Position numbers and translations under genes: made by a program. DNA of 64,000 nucleotides from assembly GCA_963573385.1 (NCBI GenBank), contig CAUYLG010063037.1:1-64000 (forward strand), in the 5' to 3' direction. This document shows, piece by piece, positions 17,872-40,149 of the stretch. The number at the start of each line of letters is the position of its first letter. Position 1 is the first letter of the stretch. This DNA comes from Cacajao melanocephalus (Eukaryota > Chordata > Mammalia > Primates > Pitheciidae). The notes beneath the pieces were generated by a model. It searched no databases and was not told the origin of the DNA. It worked only from the letters and a program-made list of their open reading frames with translations.

Positions 17872-18174
17872 GCTGGGCGTGGTGGCTCATGCCTGTAATC
17901 CCAGCACTTTGGGAGGCTGAGGCGGGGGGGATCACCTGAGGTCAGAGTTCAAGACCAACCTGGCCAACATGGCAAAACCCCGTCTCCACTAAAAATACAA
18001 GAATTAGCAAGGCGTGGTGGCTTATGCCTTTAATCCTAGATCCTGCGGAGGCTGAGGCAGGAGAATCACTTGAAACTGGGAGGCGGAGGTTCTGGTGAGC
18101 TGGAATCGTGACATTGCACTCCAGCGTGGGCTACAAGAGTGAAACTCTGTCTCAAAAAAAAAAAAAAAAAAAAA
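17872..18174 (+). mobile_element. Alu SINE, sense, with A21 tail
   Basis: 'ggctgggcgtggtggctcat' to 'gtctc' and an uninterrupted A tract (about 21 bases, 18154-18174). Tail-to-tail with the next, antisense Alu. Confidence 0.94.
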
Positions 18175-18183
18175 ATCCTGAAT

Positions 18184-18480
18184 CTTTTTTTTTTTTTCTT
18201 AGTTGGAGTCTTGCTCTGTCACCCAGGCTGGAGTGCAATGGCGCAATCTCAGCTCAGTGCAACCTCCACCTCCCAAGTTCAAGCAATTCTCCTGCCTCAG
18301 CCCCCCAAGGAACCGAGGCTATAGGCACGAGCCACCACGCCCTGCTAACTTTTTGTATTTTTAGTAGAGATGGAGTTTCACTGTGTTAGCCAGGATGGTC
18401 TTGATATCCTTACCTTGTGATCTGCCTGCCTCGGCCTCTCAAAGTGCTGGGATTACAGGCTTGAGCCACCACATCCAGCT
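18184..18480 (-). mobile_element. Alu SINE, antisense
   Basis: A T13 tract starts nine bases after the previous Alu tail. Full dimer ending 'gagccaccacatccagct'. Together with 17872-18174 it makes a nearly 600-base inverted repeat. Confidence 0.94.
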
Positions 18481-18594
18481 TCTCTCTTCATTCTTATTCT
18501 GAAAGTTAAAAAGTCATTGAAGGAAGAAACCATATTTTATCTATCTCTGTAAATCCCATAGCTTTACACTTACAATTAAAAGAAATAATGTGAC

Positions 18595-18886
<292 letters not shown>

Positions 18887-19296
18887 GGGGTAATATAAAT
18901 AATGCGCTTAGACTAGTATCTGGCACAGATTGTATTCTCACTTAAATTGGAATTCCATTAGATACTACTAAGGAGTCTCAGAAATCTTGAAGTTATGAGA
19001 GTGAGGAAAGTATACTGAGAGCACAGTATCTAAATGGAGCTGTGGAGTGTGGCTCTCCACTGGCCAGCTTCTGTCTGGGATATCCTAATGACTTCTGGGG
19101 AAGAGTGAGGAGTGTTACAGAGAAGGAAAGTGTCAAGATCTTCTTAGAGATCCCAGACTGCTCAGTAGAGAGACCTCTATTTAAAGCTTCATTAAAAAGG
19201 CATACTCCAGAAAACAAAAGGGCAATCTATGGAATGTTTTATTGTTGAAAACTGAAATCAGACATGAGTGATAAAATGGCATTCTTCATACTCTGA

Positions 19297-19554
<258 letters not shown>

Positions 19555-19588
19555 TAAGTAGATCTTCAGTAAAGATCTTTGTGTATCA

Positions 19589-19966
<378 letters not shown>

Positions 19967-20020
19967 TTATTTCTTTAAGATAAAGACTTGGAAGTGGTTC
20001 AAAGGGCTTAACATTTTTTG

Positions 20021-20312
<292 letters not shown>

Positions 20313-20379
20313 TAGTATTCTTGACACATATTGCCAACCTGCTTTCTGGAAAAATTATAGAGGTATTTCATGTATATCA

Positions 20380-20640
20380 GTTAGGATTAGGTTTCATCAT
20401 AAGATAACAGTGCCCTGTAAGATAGGAATTTATTTTTTCTGTCATGTAAAATCATCTAGGAGTAGGCAGTCAAGAGTTGGTATAATGATTCTGCAAAGTC
20501 AGGGACCCAGGCCCCTTCTCTCTTAAGGTTCTGCCATCCTTACCACATCATGGCCCAAAGCAGTTGCCATTGTGGCCTCCCTTCAGTCAACAGAATAGAG
20601 GAAGGACAAAAAAGGGCAGGTCTCCTTCCCTTGAAGGTTG
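20380..20640. mobile_element. Old interspersed repeat, family not assigned
   Basis: 'gtttcatcataagataacag' ... 'cagggacccaggccccttct' ... 'ctgccatccttaccacatca' follows a common mammalian repeat pattern ending in a GGAAGGA-type purine run. I cannot name the family with confidence. Confidence 0.45.
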
Positions 20641-20901
20641 GATCAATGTACATCTTAGTTCGTTAAAGAGAGTCTCACTGTAAGCCAGCTATCCTGGGAT
20701 CCCATCTGATTTAGCATTTATCCTGGATTTTTCATTTTTTAACAGAGAATTATTACTAATAATTATTTTAGAATAAGCTGGGATGAGTTTGGTAGATCTC
20801 CACTTTGTACTTCCAGCCTCTGTTTTTATTTTTGTGTAAAGTAATATAATAGTATTGTGAGACCCTTACACAGTAGAGAGAGTTCTCATTATCAGCTGTC
20901 C

Positions 20902-21199
20902 TTTTTTTTTTTTTTTTTTTTTGAGACACAGTCTTACTCTGTCGCCCAAGCTGTAGTGTAGTGTCGCGATCTCGGCTCACTGCAACCTCCACCTCCCGGG
21001 TTCAAGCAGTTCTTCTGCCTCAGCCTCCTGAGTAGATGGGACTGTAGTGTCACCATGCCCGGCTAATTTTGTATATTTTTAGTAGAGATGGGGTTTCACT
21101 GTGTTAGTCAGGATGATCTGGATTTCCTGACCTCACAGTCCGTCTGCCTCAGCCTCCCAAAGTGCTGGGATTACAGGAAGTAAGCCACCACGCCCAGCC
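20902..21199 (-). mobile_element. Alu SINE, antisense
   Basis: A T20 tract then 'gagacacagtcttactctgt' to 'agccaccacgcccagcc'. Directly followed by another antisense Alu. Confidence 0.93.
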
Positions 21200-21200
21200 T

Positions 21201-21803
<603 letters not shown>

Positions 21804-22847
21804 TCATTTTAAGTTGTTATGAAATCTGAAAGATACCAGCAACAACTCATTTCTTTTGCCAACCCTTTCAGACACAACTAACAAATACTTCCCAATCAGG
21901 GACAGAATGCAGGGCAATTGCTATCAGACAGAAATGTCTAGGGACAGCTAACTCCTTCCTGTATCAGGTGGTGAGAGAAGTATTTGTTGCTGCTGCCCCA
22001 GCTGGCCATGTAGTATGTCACTCAGTTGTACCATGGCCCATGCATGGCCTGCTGGAATCACAAAGCTGCCAGATACGAGTTGATAATTTCAGTGGGAAAC
22101 AGTGTTATTGGTTTGGTGTCTGTAAAATATATATGGGAAATCAAGGCTGATCAGCTGTGCTCGGGAGCAAGCAGAGAGTAGACTAAAGCACACTTGCTTG
22201 TATAGTATAAATCTATAACTGTTTTATTGCTTGGCAACACTTTGTTTTTGCAGTAAATCCTTCTGGCAGCAGTAAACTGAAAAAACTAAAAGTATGTGTT
22301 TCATTTTTTTAAGTATTGATTTTTTTTCTTAAGAAAGTTAATAAGGAATGTATATTAATAACTTGAACAAAATGTTTGTTGACATTTACTAACCACTATG
22401 GAGGCCATACTGGTATCACCGACCACATGAAAACAAGAAGAGTAAAATCTGCCAAAAAGGTGTCAGGATCTACTTTATGCAGCTGCAGAAGGTATACATG
22501 CATACTACTCTGTGTACCATAACTTACATTTAGAGAAATGGTTATTCTAAGTGATTTCACTAATTATCAACTACAAGTGTTTACGTCCGCATAGGAAAAG
22601 GGAAGCAATAGTACTTTTGCTCCATTGTCAGTAGACAACTTTGAAAGCAGTTAAATAATTGCAGTTTTAGTTCAGTGTCATCAGGTATTTTAAATAAGTA
22701 AATCATTTAAGTCAGTTCTAAAAATGATTTGGTTTTTTTTCTTTCCATTCATTCATGGGATTAAGGTAAAGCTTTTGGAAGTATATTCTATTAAACATAA
22801 AGCCTTTGTGAGTGAGATTGCAAATTCAGTTTAAGTTTCATATTGAG
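21804..22847. other. Intronic sequence, nothing recognised
   Basis: Unique, moderately AT-rich. No repeat family, RNA gene or splice-bounded exon recognised. Confidence 0.55.
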
Positions 22848-22960
22848 GCTGGGCACGGTGGCTAATGCTTGTAATACCAGCACTTTGGGAGGCTGAAGCG
22901 GGTGGATCATGAGGTCCGGAGTTCAAGACCAGCCTGGCCAACACAGTGAAACCCTGTCTC
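22848..22960 (+). mobile_element. Alu fragment, left part, fused to another Alu
   Basis: Starts 'ggctgggcacggtggctaat' and stops at 'gtgaaaccctgtctc', where the next Alu head 'ggcctggcgtggctcatgcc' begins without linker. Consistent with an insertion or Alu-Alu recombination junction. Confidence 0.85.
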
Positions 22961-23680
22961 GGCCTGGCGTGGCTCATGCCTGTAATCCCAGCACTTTGAG
23001 AGGCCAAGGTGGGCGGTTCACCTGAACAGGAGTTTGAGAACAGCCTGGCCAGCATGGTGAAACCCCATCTATACTAAAAATACAAAAATTAGCCCGGCGT
23101 GGTGGCATGCACCTGTAATCCCAGCTACTCAGGAGGCTGAAACAGGAGAATTGCTTGAACCCAGGAGGCGGAGGTTGCAGTGAGCCTAGATCGCGCCATT
23201 GCGCTCCAGCGTGGGAAACAAGAGCAGAACTCCATCTCAAAAAAAAAAAAAAAAGAAAGAAACCCCTCTCTCTACAAAAAATACAAAAATTAGCCGGGTG
23301 TGGTGCTAGGTGCCTGTAACGCCAGCTACTCAGGAGGCTGAGGCAGGAGAATTGCTTGAACCCAAGAGGCGGTCGTGATCGTGCCACTGCTGAAACAGGA
23401 GAATTGCTTGAACCCAGGTGGCGGAGGTTGCAGTGAGCCTAGATCGCGCCGTTGCACTCCAGCATGGGAAACAAGAGCAGAACTCCATCTCAAAAAAAAA
23501 AAAAAGAAAGAAACACCTCTCTCTACAAAAAATACAAAAATTAGCCGGGTGTGGTGCTAGGTGCCTGTAACGCCAGCTACTCAGGAGGCTGAGGCAGGAG
23601 AATTGCTTGAACCCAAGAGGTGGTCGTGATCGCGCCACTGCACTCCAGCCTGGGTGACAGAGTGAGCCTCTATCTCAAAA
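22961..23680 (+). mobile_element. Composite sense Alu carrying a 253-base internal tandem duplication
   Basis: A sense Alu head at 22961, with an A-rich tract at 23240-23255, is followed by GAAAGAAACCCCTCTCTC and a second left-monomer-like part. Bases 23137-23389 recur almost exactly as 23390-23640, before the common end 'cactccagcctgggtgacag' at 23639. The true element count is blurred by the duplication. Confidence 0.85.
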
Positions 23681-24430
<750 letters not shown>

Positions 24431-24693
24431 TGGCAACATTTTGTTCAACATCAGTTGAGAATCTTAAATCAAATATTGAAAACACAGAACACTACACGAA
24501 ACTCTTAGGGAATTACAATTAATGAAAACAAAGCTTCCATTAGAAATTTTCCCTACAAAAGGAAAGAAGGAATGATATAAACAGTGACAACTCAAACGAT
24601 ATACAAGATTAAAATTTTCAGTTCTGTAGTTGTGATTTGAAATGTCTCACCTTGCAGGAAGAATCTTGGTGGTGCTCCTACTTTGTATAAATT

Positions 24694-24694
<1 letters not shown>

Positions 24695-24731
<37 letters not shown>
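24695..24731. repeat. (AC)18 microsatellite
   Basis: An uninterrupted AC run of about 37 bases followed by an imperfect CGCAAGCACGCACGC block. Long enough to be length-polymorphic. Confidence 0.93.
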
Positions 24732-24734
<3 letters not shown>

Positions 24735-24823
24735 AGCACGCACGCAAAATAAGATTGAGAAGGGCTAGATTTTGCAGCATCTGATTTTGCCAAAACATTG
24801 AAAAGAATCATAGAGACAACTTA

Positions 24824-25143
<320 letters not shown>

Positions 25144-25772
25144 ATCAAATAAAATTATATACATATTTTTTTTTGAAAAAAAATTAATGTCAAAGTAAGA
25201 TACTCTGATGAAAGCCAAAAGAGTGTGCCTCTAAAAATATTTGGGCTGGAATATTTATACTTTCAGTTTTTTTTTCTTTATTATCTAAAATGCCACCAGT
25301 TAATCAATATTTTTAAAATTAGAATTATGTCCTCCGTTTAGCAGATTTACTCTGAGCTTATCAGGTAACTTAGAATATGCAGAAAGAGAATTTTCTCAAT
25401 AATTGAAAGTATCAATAATTCCAAACTAATTAACCATAAACAGCAACTGTGAAAAATATTGTGGGCAGTTTTATTTTTAAATACCATATTTTAATGAACG
25501 CATTCTTCAGAAAAATGCCAATGACACAATATTAGAGACAGATATGGCTAAGAAATTGATTAAACCATGTGAATATCCATCAATAATAATTCTTCTTGTT
25601 ATTTTTAAATATTCAGATAATCAGTATAAAGGAGTTATTGTTTTATTTTAATCTTTGTGAATGTGTGTTTTTATTTCTTTTGAAATTTTATTTTTGAAAA
25701 TAGTTTTTGAATACAACCAGTTGAGTTCAGCATTATAATAAAATCAGTTGTTTGTTAATAAATACATATTTT
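25144..25772. other. Intronic AT-rich sequence, nothing recognised
   Basis: Very AT-rich unique sequence. No repeat family or exon recognised. Confidence 0.5.
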
Positions 25773-26062
25773 GCTGGGAGCAGTGGCTCACGCCTGTAAT
25801 CCCAGCAATTTGGGAGGCCAAAGTGGGCAGATCACGAGGTCAGGAGTTCAAGACGATACTGGCCAACATGGTAAAACCCCATTTCTACTAAAAATACAAA
25901 AATTAGCTGGGCATGGTGGCACGTGCCTGTAGTCCCAACTACTCAGGAGGCTGAGGCAAGGAAAATCGCTTGAACCCGGGAGGCGGAGGTTGCAGTGAGC
26001 CAAAATTGCACTACTGCACTCCAGCCTGGGTGACAGAGCGAGACTCCGTCTCAAAAATTAAT
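25773..26062 (+). mobile_element. Alu SINE, sense
   Basis: 'tgctgggagcagtggctcac' to 'agagcgagactccgtctc' with an AAAATTAATAAATAAAT tail. Confidence 0.93.
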
Positions 26063-26527
26063 AAATAAATATTTCACAAAGTATAAAATTTTAGTTGTTT
26101 TAGCGTTCCTTTTTACTCTTGTGTCGCAGTTTGCATGATGAATTATATAGTATTCACACTTTGAAGACATTTCTTGTAAGTTATATGAGATTTTTCTGCT
26201 TACAACCTGTTGACCAGAATTTAATTATACAGACACACCTAGCTGTAAGGGAAGGTAGGAAATGCAGTCTTTATTGCTAGTCATCATGGATCCAGCCAAA
26301 AATCTGGAAGATACAGAGAACAGATACTAGGAGACAAGTAACATTCTTCCCTACCTTCTCCTCACATGTTTGCATTTTTGGTTAGCACATATACTCATAA
26401 GATAGACCTGCTGATTTTAAGGGAGAAATACCTTTGATACCTTTAATATTAATTCATATTCGTATTTTTTTTAAAGCTAAAATAAAAAATGAATTGATCC
26501 TATGAAACAGACTATTAGAGAATCTTG

Positions 26528-26834
26528 GTCAGGCATAGTGGCTCATGCCTGTCATCCTAGCACTTTGCGGGGTGGAGGTAGGAAGATAGCTTGAGCCCAG
26601 GAGTCGGAGACCAGCCTGGGCAACATATGTTGCAAGACCCTGTCTCTACAGAAAAAGAAAAAAAAGCCATGCATGGTGGTACATGCCTTTAGTCCTAGCT
26701 ACTCAGCAGGCTGAGGTAGGAGGATTGCTTGAGCCTAGAAGTTGGAGGCTGCATTGAGCTATGAGTGTACCACTGTTTCTCTAGCCTGGGCAACAGAGCA
26801 AGACCGTCTCAAAAAAAAAAAAAAAAAAAAAAAA
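26528..26834 (+). mobile_element. Alu SINE, sense, old
   Basis: 'ggtcaggcatagtggctcat' to 'gcaagaccgtctc' and an A24 tail. Diverged body with a long A tract. Confidence 0.9.
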
Positions 26835-31008
<4,174 letters not shown>

Positions 31009-31287
31009 TTTTTTTTTGGGAAAGTCTTGCTCTGTCGCCCAGGCTGGAGTGTGGCGCAATCTCGGCTCACCGCAACCTCTGTGCCGCCCCCTCCAACCCC
31101 TCAGCCCCCACCGAGTAGCTGGGATTATGGGCACCCACCACCATGCCCAGATGATTTTTGTATTTTTAGTAGAGATGGGGTTTCACCATGTTGGCCAGGC
31201 TGATCTCTAACTCCTAACCTCAGGTGATCCACCCACCTCGGCCTCCCAAAGTGCTGGGATTATAGGTGTGAGCCACAGCCCTAGGCC
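31009..31287 (-). mobile_element. Alu SINE, antisense, with internal deletions
   Basis: Short T run, 'gtcttgctctgtcgcccagg', a C-rich altered stretch (31080-31112) in place of the usual CCTCAGCCTCC block, ending 'gagccacagccctaggcc'. Confidence 0.88.
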
Positions 31288-31301
31288 AAAGACACTCTTT
31301 T

Positions 31302-31598
31302 ATTTATTATTATTATTATTATTTTTGAGATGGAATCTCGCTCTTTCTCCCAGGCTGGAGTGCAGTGGCGGGATCTCAGCTCACTGCAACTTCTGTCTCC
31401 CAAGTTCAAGCAGTTCTCCTGCTGTAAGTATTTGGGATTACAGGCACGTGCCACTATGTCCGGCTGCTTTTTGTATTTTTAGTAGAGATGGGGTTTCACC
31501 ATGTTGGTCAGGCTGGTCTCGAATTCCTGACCTCATTATCATCCCTCCTTGGCCCCCCAAAGTGCTGGGATTAGAGGCATGCACCATGGAGCCTGGCT
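31302..31598 (-). mobile_element. Alu SINE, antisense, with perfect target-site duplication
   Basis: (ATT)n lead then 'gagatggaatctcgctcttt' to 'gcaccatggagcctggc'. AAGACACTCTTTT occurs at 31289-31301 and 31599-31611. Inserted two bases beyond the head of the previous Alu. Confidence 0.94.
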
Positions 31599-31789
31599 AA
31601 GACACTCTTTTTAAAAAGAACAAAATAGGAAAACAAACTGAACAAGAAATATTTATTAAATATGTTGACCTATAAAGGGAAATGTGGTTTAATAAGAGGA
31701 TGAGGGTAGACACTGGTTCTTTCTTATGTGTACTTCATTTCTAATTACACGATTTTTCTTTAATTTATTTTTAAAAATTATTTACTTAT

Positions 31790-32085
31790 TTTTTTGTTTG
31801 TTTTTTGAGATGGACTCTGTCTGTGTCACCCAGGCTGGAGTGCAATGACATGATCTTAGCTCACTGCAGCCTCCACCTCCTGGGTTCAAGCAATTATCCT
31901 GCCTCAGCCTCCTGAGTAGCTGGGATTACAGGCATGTACCACCACGCCTGGCTGATTTTTGTATTTTTAGTAGAGATGGAGTTTCATCATGTTGGTCAGG
32001 CTGGTCTTGAACTCCTGACCTCGTGATTTGCCTGCTTCAGCTTCCCAAAGTGCTGGGATTACAGGTGTGAGCCACCACGGCTGGC
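31790..32085 (-). mobile_element. Alu SINE, antisense
   Basis: TTTTTTTGTTTGTTTTTTGAGATGGACTC start (first part shown), full dimer to 'gagccaccacggctggcc'. Confidence 0.93.
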
Positions 32086-32129
32086 CTTGTTTATTTATTT
32101 ATTTGTTTGTTTTTCAAGGCGCTGTTAAA

Positions 32130-32282
32130 TATTTATTTTTAAATAGAGACAAGGTCTCACTATCTTGCCCAGGCCAGACTGTCTTGCCCAGGCCGGTGTT
32201 GAACTCCTGGGCTCAAATGATCTCCCACTTTGGCTTCTCAAAGTGCTGGGATTACAGGCATGAGCCACTGTGGTGCCCAGCC
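32130..32282 (-). mobile_element. Half Alu, antisense, with a small duplication
   Basis: A/T-rich lead, 'agacaaggtctcactatctt', then TCTTGCCCAGGCC occurring twice (32162-32200), then the usual end 'gagccactgtggtgcccagc'. Single monomer. Confidence 0.8.
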
Positions 32283-32524
32283 AATTTTCCTTTTTCTTAG
32301 CACAAGAGCACACCATGCTTTCCTCTGATGTTTCTCAATTCAAAGATCCTTGATTTATGTCTTCCTGAAAGGAGAAAATAGAAGTCAAAAAAGTGAGTGG
32401 AATTTTTTCTGAAATAATAAGTAAAAGGAGAAAGAATAGAAAACTGGAGGATGAAGGTTGAAGAGGATGTATATACACTTTGGAGATTACCTGAGGTGAA
32501 ATAAACCGAGTTGTGAACAATGTG

Positions 32525-33215
<691 letters not shown>

Positions 33216-34639
33216 ACATAGTGTACAAGCAAGCCTGCTGGAGTGGAGGAAGGATAGATAGAGAAGAAAGAAAGATAGATTGGGCAGCTGCAGATGCAAA
33301 GTCAGAAATCAGCTGTCCATCCACTCATTACTTAGCAAATTCTTAACTCAGAAAGTTCCACAGGTCAGATCGTTAGAAAAGCAAAAAAAGAGAGAGTACT
33401 GAGTAATTTAACCTTGAAAATAGATTTTTTTTCCCTCACCCTGGCTTTGGAGAAATAGCAATTTATGTCCATGAAAATGGAGAGGCAAAGAATGATTTAA
33501 TTAAATTTACTTCTGGAAGGTAGGCAACGAAAATCAAGATTGCTGAATGTATTATAAGATTGCCATAGTCAATATATTTCTGTCTTTCATGGCCAACCGT
33601 GGTGTGGGGTTCAACTGAATTTGAATACCATAAGCAAAAGAAAATTTAAGGTTATCCAAAACAGTCTATGTGACTACTTTTCTCATTGATAGCCACATAT
33701 AGCTCAGTCATGTTAATGTAATTTTGGTTTTAGCGTTTCCAATCATTTTCTCAAATTCTTAAAGTTTGTAAATACACAACAAAAATTTTACTTAGTTTAA
33801 GCCAAAGTTGGCTTATAGGGTCTTAGCCCAGAAGCAAATTTTATTTATTTAGCAATAGTGATTGGGAAGAGCCCTTTTCTGGCAGCTAATGACCTACTGG
33901 AGGACTTATGTGCCCAAGGCAAAGCTGAAGGCCGTTAGCCCAACAGGTCATTAACTGACAAATGCCTGATCCTGAGGTCATTTCTGATATTGTAAACTGT
34001 GAAAACATTAAAGTGGGTTTCTTGGAAAGTATGGCTGTGCCAGGCAAGTTTCTTTTTAAGCATTTTGGAACATTCATTAAATTGTTTGTTATCATTCCTA
34101 TGGCTTAATTGTCATTGTTCTGAGGCCATTTTCATGGTGCAAAGTCAGTCAGGCAGAAATCAGGAAACACCAAAACTACATTGCACGTCAAGTCTTTGGT
34201 TTTTAAAGGATATTTTCCCTGTTTAGAATATCAGAGTAACTGTTTCATTACTAATAACAGTTTTACCTACACTCTTGTGGATCACTTACATTTTCATAAT
34301 GTGTTGAGCTATATAGCACTTATCTACACTCCTAGAGATGACATGTAAAGCTACAAAGAGAAGTGGAAAGAACCATAAAGTAGAAGTCAGGATTGAATTC
34401 CTAGCCTTGGCTTTTTTTCTCTTTCTTTTTTCTTTTCTTTCTTTTTATCCCCCAATAAGCCATTAACATTGAACTCCTCATTTTACCTCTCAGAATTCCA
34501 AATTCAGATCATTCATTCATCCATCTATTTTTTCAGACGATCTGATATCTTAATGCCCCATTTTTATCACTGAAATTAGAAACTTTATAGTGTAGAAAAT
34601 TTAATCTTCATTAAAATTACCATCAAATAATTTAGAAAT
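33216..34639. other. Intronic sequence, nothing recognised
   Basis: Unique sequence with a short purine-rich GAAGAAAGAAAGATAGAT stretch at about 33262-33280. No repeat family or exon recognised. Confidence 0.5.
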
Positions 34640-34830
34640 AACAATTTATATTTTTGAGGGCTTACTATACGGTAGGCACTGTTTTAAGTGCTTTATCTGT
34701 ATTAACCCATTTAATGTCTCCTGAGGTACAGGGAAAGGATAATTAATTTCCCTCAAGGTAACACTACTAATAAGTGGTAGAGTTCCTGTCTAAATCCAGG
34801 CAATCTGACTGCAAAATCCTCATGCTTTAC
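34640..34830 (-). mobile_element. MIR SINE relic
   Basis: Antisense MIR reading: 'gagggcttactatacggtag', 'gcactgttttaagtgcttta', 'attaacccatttaatgtctc', 'caaggtaacactactaataa', 'aatccaggcaatctgactgc'. Well recognisable. Confidence 0.85.
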
Positions 34831-34920
34831 TAAAGTAGAAAACTAACTGACCAACAAAGAACCATGATATATTTTTGCCAACAATTTTGCAATTGTTAGT
34901 TGTATCTAACAATTGCCCCC

Positions 34921-35005
34921 AAATTTCTATCTGATTATTTGAAGGAAGGAAAAATTTCTACCTGATTATTTGAAGGAAGGAAAAAAGGGATTACCTAATT
35001 TTTTA
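34921..35005. repeat. 31-base tandem duplication within a dispersed 54-base repeat
   Basis: Units starting AAATTTCTATCTGATTATTT (34921) and AAATTTCTACCTGATTATTT (34952) are adjacent with a 31-base period. The second unit plus its right flank (34952-35005) recurs identically at 36912-36965. Confidence 0.9.
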
Positions 35006-35670
35006 AGCAGTTATTAGTTGCTAAATATTGGAATACGTATTTCAATATAAACATCAATAGGGGCTTCATGAAACATTTAAAATAAGCAACTTATAAGCAA
35101 AAGCAACCTTTTTTTTTGGTTTTCTAATATATATAAAGGCAGCATCATGTCCATCTCTTAGATCCTTGCTGGTTCCAATATTCTACTGTTTTGAATGCTG
35201 TAGATGTTGTAGGAGAGTCTAAACTTGCATCATATAACCAGATCTTGAAAATGGCATGACATATGAAGAAAAACAAAATGATTATAATCAAGGAAAATTG
35301 TTAATAAAGTCAGGAGAGTAATAGAGAATTCAATATCTTATATAAATATCAGAAAGCTAAAGATTTATGTGCATATTTCAGCTATCTAAAGCAATATCCA
35401 AATTAGTGAACTTATCTTTATGGCAGATTTGTGTTGAAAATTGAAAATTTTATATGACTTAATTTGTTCAAGGACTTTAAAAGCTATAAGGTAATGTGCA
35501 AAGGTAAATTTCTGATAATATTGATTGAGCAAAGTGATAATTGTTCACATTGATTTTGAAACAGTTGTGCTTTACAGAAGTAATTCACATGTTAAAACAG
35601 GATTGTTAATTCAACAAAAGTTTTTTGTGTGTGTTGTGTGAAGCACAAGAGATACCAATTTAAAACCGAA

Positions 35671-35955
35671 TTGGGATGGGTGCAGTAGCTCACACCCCTA
35701 ATCCCAGCACTTTGGGAGGCCAAGGTGGGCAGATCGCTTAAAGCCAGGAATTTAAGACCAGCCTGGCCAACATGGTGAAACTCTGTATCTACTAAAAATA
35801 CAAAAATCAGCTGGGTGTGGTGGTGCACACCTGTAATCCCAGCTACTTGGGAGGCCGAGGCACAACAATGCTTGAATCTGGCAGGTGGAAGCTGCAGTAA
35901 GCCAAGATTGCACCACTGCACTCCAGCCTGGGTGATAGAGTGAGACCCTGTCTCA
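35671..35955 (+). mobile_element. Alu SINE, sense
   Basis: 'gggatgggtgcagtagctca' to 'gagtgagaccctgtctc' and an A-rich tail. Part of the right monomer is shortened around 35865. Confidence 0.9.
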
Positions 35956-36041
35956 ATGGAAAAAAAAAAAAAAAAGACAATTGTATGTGTATCTTTATAG
36001 ATTTGAGTATTTCTAACCAGGTATATCCATTATTATTATTT

Positions 36042-36762
<721 letters not shown>

Positions 36763-36909
36763 TTTATTATTGTTAATTAATTAATTGATTTTTGGGACAG
36801 GAACTCCCTACGTTGCCCAGGCTGGTCTTGAACTCTTGGGCTCAGGGGCTTCTACTGTTTCAGCCTCCCAAAGTGCTGGGATTATAGGCATGAGTCACTG
36901 CGCCTGGCC
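36763..36909 (-). mobile_element. Half Alu (single monomer), antisense
   Basis: TTAATTAATTAATTGATTTT lead, 'gacaggaactccctacgttg' to 'gagtcactgcgcctggcc'. Its head borders the second copy of the 54-base repeat. Confidence 0.82.
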
Positions 36910-36911
36910 CC

Positions 36912-36965
36912 AAATTTCTACCTGATTATTTGAAGGAAGGAAAAAAGGGATTACCTAATTTTTTA
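36912..36965. repeat. Dispersed copy of the 54-base repeat
   Basis: Identical over 54 bases to 34952-35005 and in the same orientation. It is preceded by CCCC as is the first tandem unit at 34921. Lies directly after an Alu head. Confidence 0.92.
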
Positions 36966-37670
<705 letters not shown>

Positions 37671-37680
37671 CTAAGCATCA

Positions 37681-38347
<667 letters not shown>

Positions 38348-38348
38348 A

Positions 38349-38676
<328 letters not shown>

Positions 38677-38689
38677 TTAATTTAGTTTT

Positions 38690-38988
38690 GGCCGGGCACA
38701 GTGGCTCATGCGTGTATTCCCGGGCACTTTGGGAGGCCAAGGCAGGTGGATCACCTGAGGTCAGGAGTTCAAGACCAGGCTAGCCAACATGGTGAAACCC
38801 CGTCTCTACTAAAAATACAAAAATAAAAAATTAGCCAGGTGTGGTAGTGGGCACCTGTAATCCCAGTTACTCAGGAGACTGAGGCAGGAGAATCACTTGA
38901 ACCCGAAAGGTGAAGGTTGTAGTGAGCCAAAATCACACCACTGCACTCCAGCCTGGGTGACAGAGCGAGACTCTGTCTCAAAAAAAAT
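38690..38988 (+). mobile_element. Alu SINE, sense (third of the trio)
   Basis: 'ggccgggcacagtggctcat' to 'gagactctgtctc' and an A tail. The three same-direction Alus are a favourable substrate for unequal Alu-Alu recombination. Confidence 0.93.
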
Positions 38989-39808
<820 letters not shown>

Positions 39809-39856
39809 CCTTTATTTCTTACGAAAATTTTTATCTTTAATAAATTTTTTTTTTCT

Positions 39857-40149
39857 GCCAGATATGGTGGCTCCTGCCTATAATCCCAGCACTTTGGGAG
39901 TCTGAGGCGGGCAGATCATGAAGTCCGGCATTCAAGACCAGCCCAACCAACATGGGGAAACCCTGACTCTATTTAAAAAAACAAAAATTAGCCAGGCATG
40001 GTGGCACGTGCTTGTAGTCCCAGTTACTCAGGAGGCTGAGGCAGGACAATCGCTTGAACACAAGAGGCGGAGGTTGCAGTGAGCTGAGATAGTGTCACTG
40101 CACTCCAGTCTGGGCGACAGAGTGAGACTCCATCTCAAAAAAAAAAAAA
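39857..40149 (+). mobile_element. Alu SINE, sense
   Basis: 'tgccagatatggtggctcct' to 'gagtgagactccatctc' and an A13 tail. Head-to-head with the preceding antisense Alu, about 48 bases apart. Confidence 0.92.

Noticed and set aside
22974..23638. Two overlapping minus-strand open frames of 137 and 102 codons with identical segments
   Set aside because: Alu translations; the shared segments come from the 253-base tandem duplication, not from a gene family.
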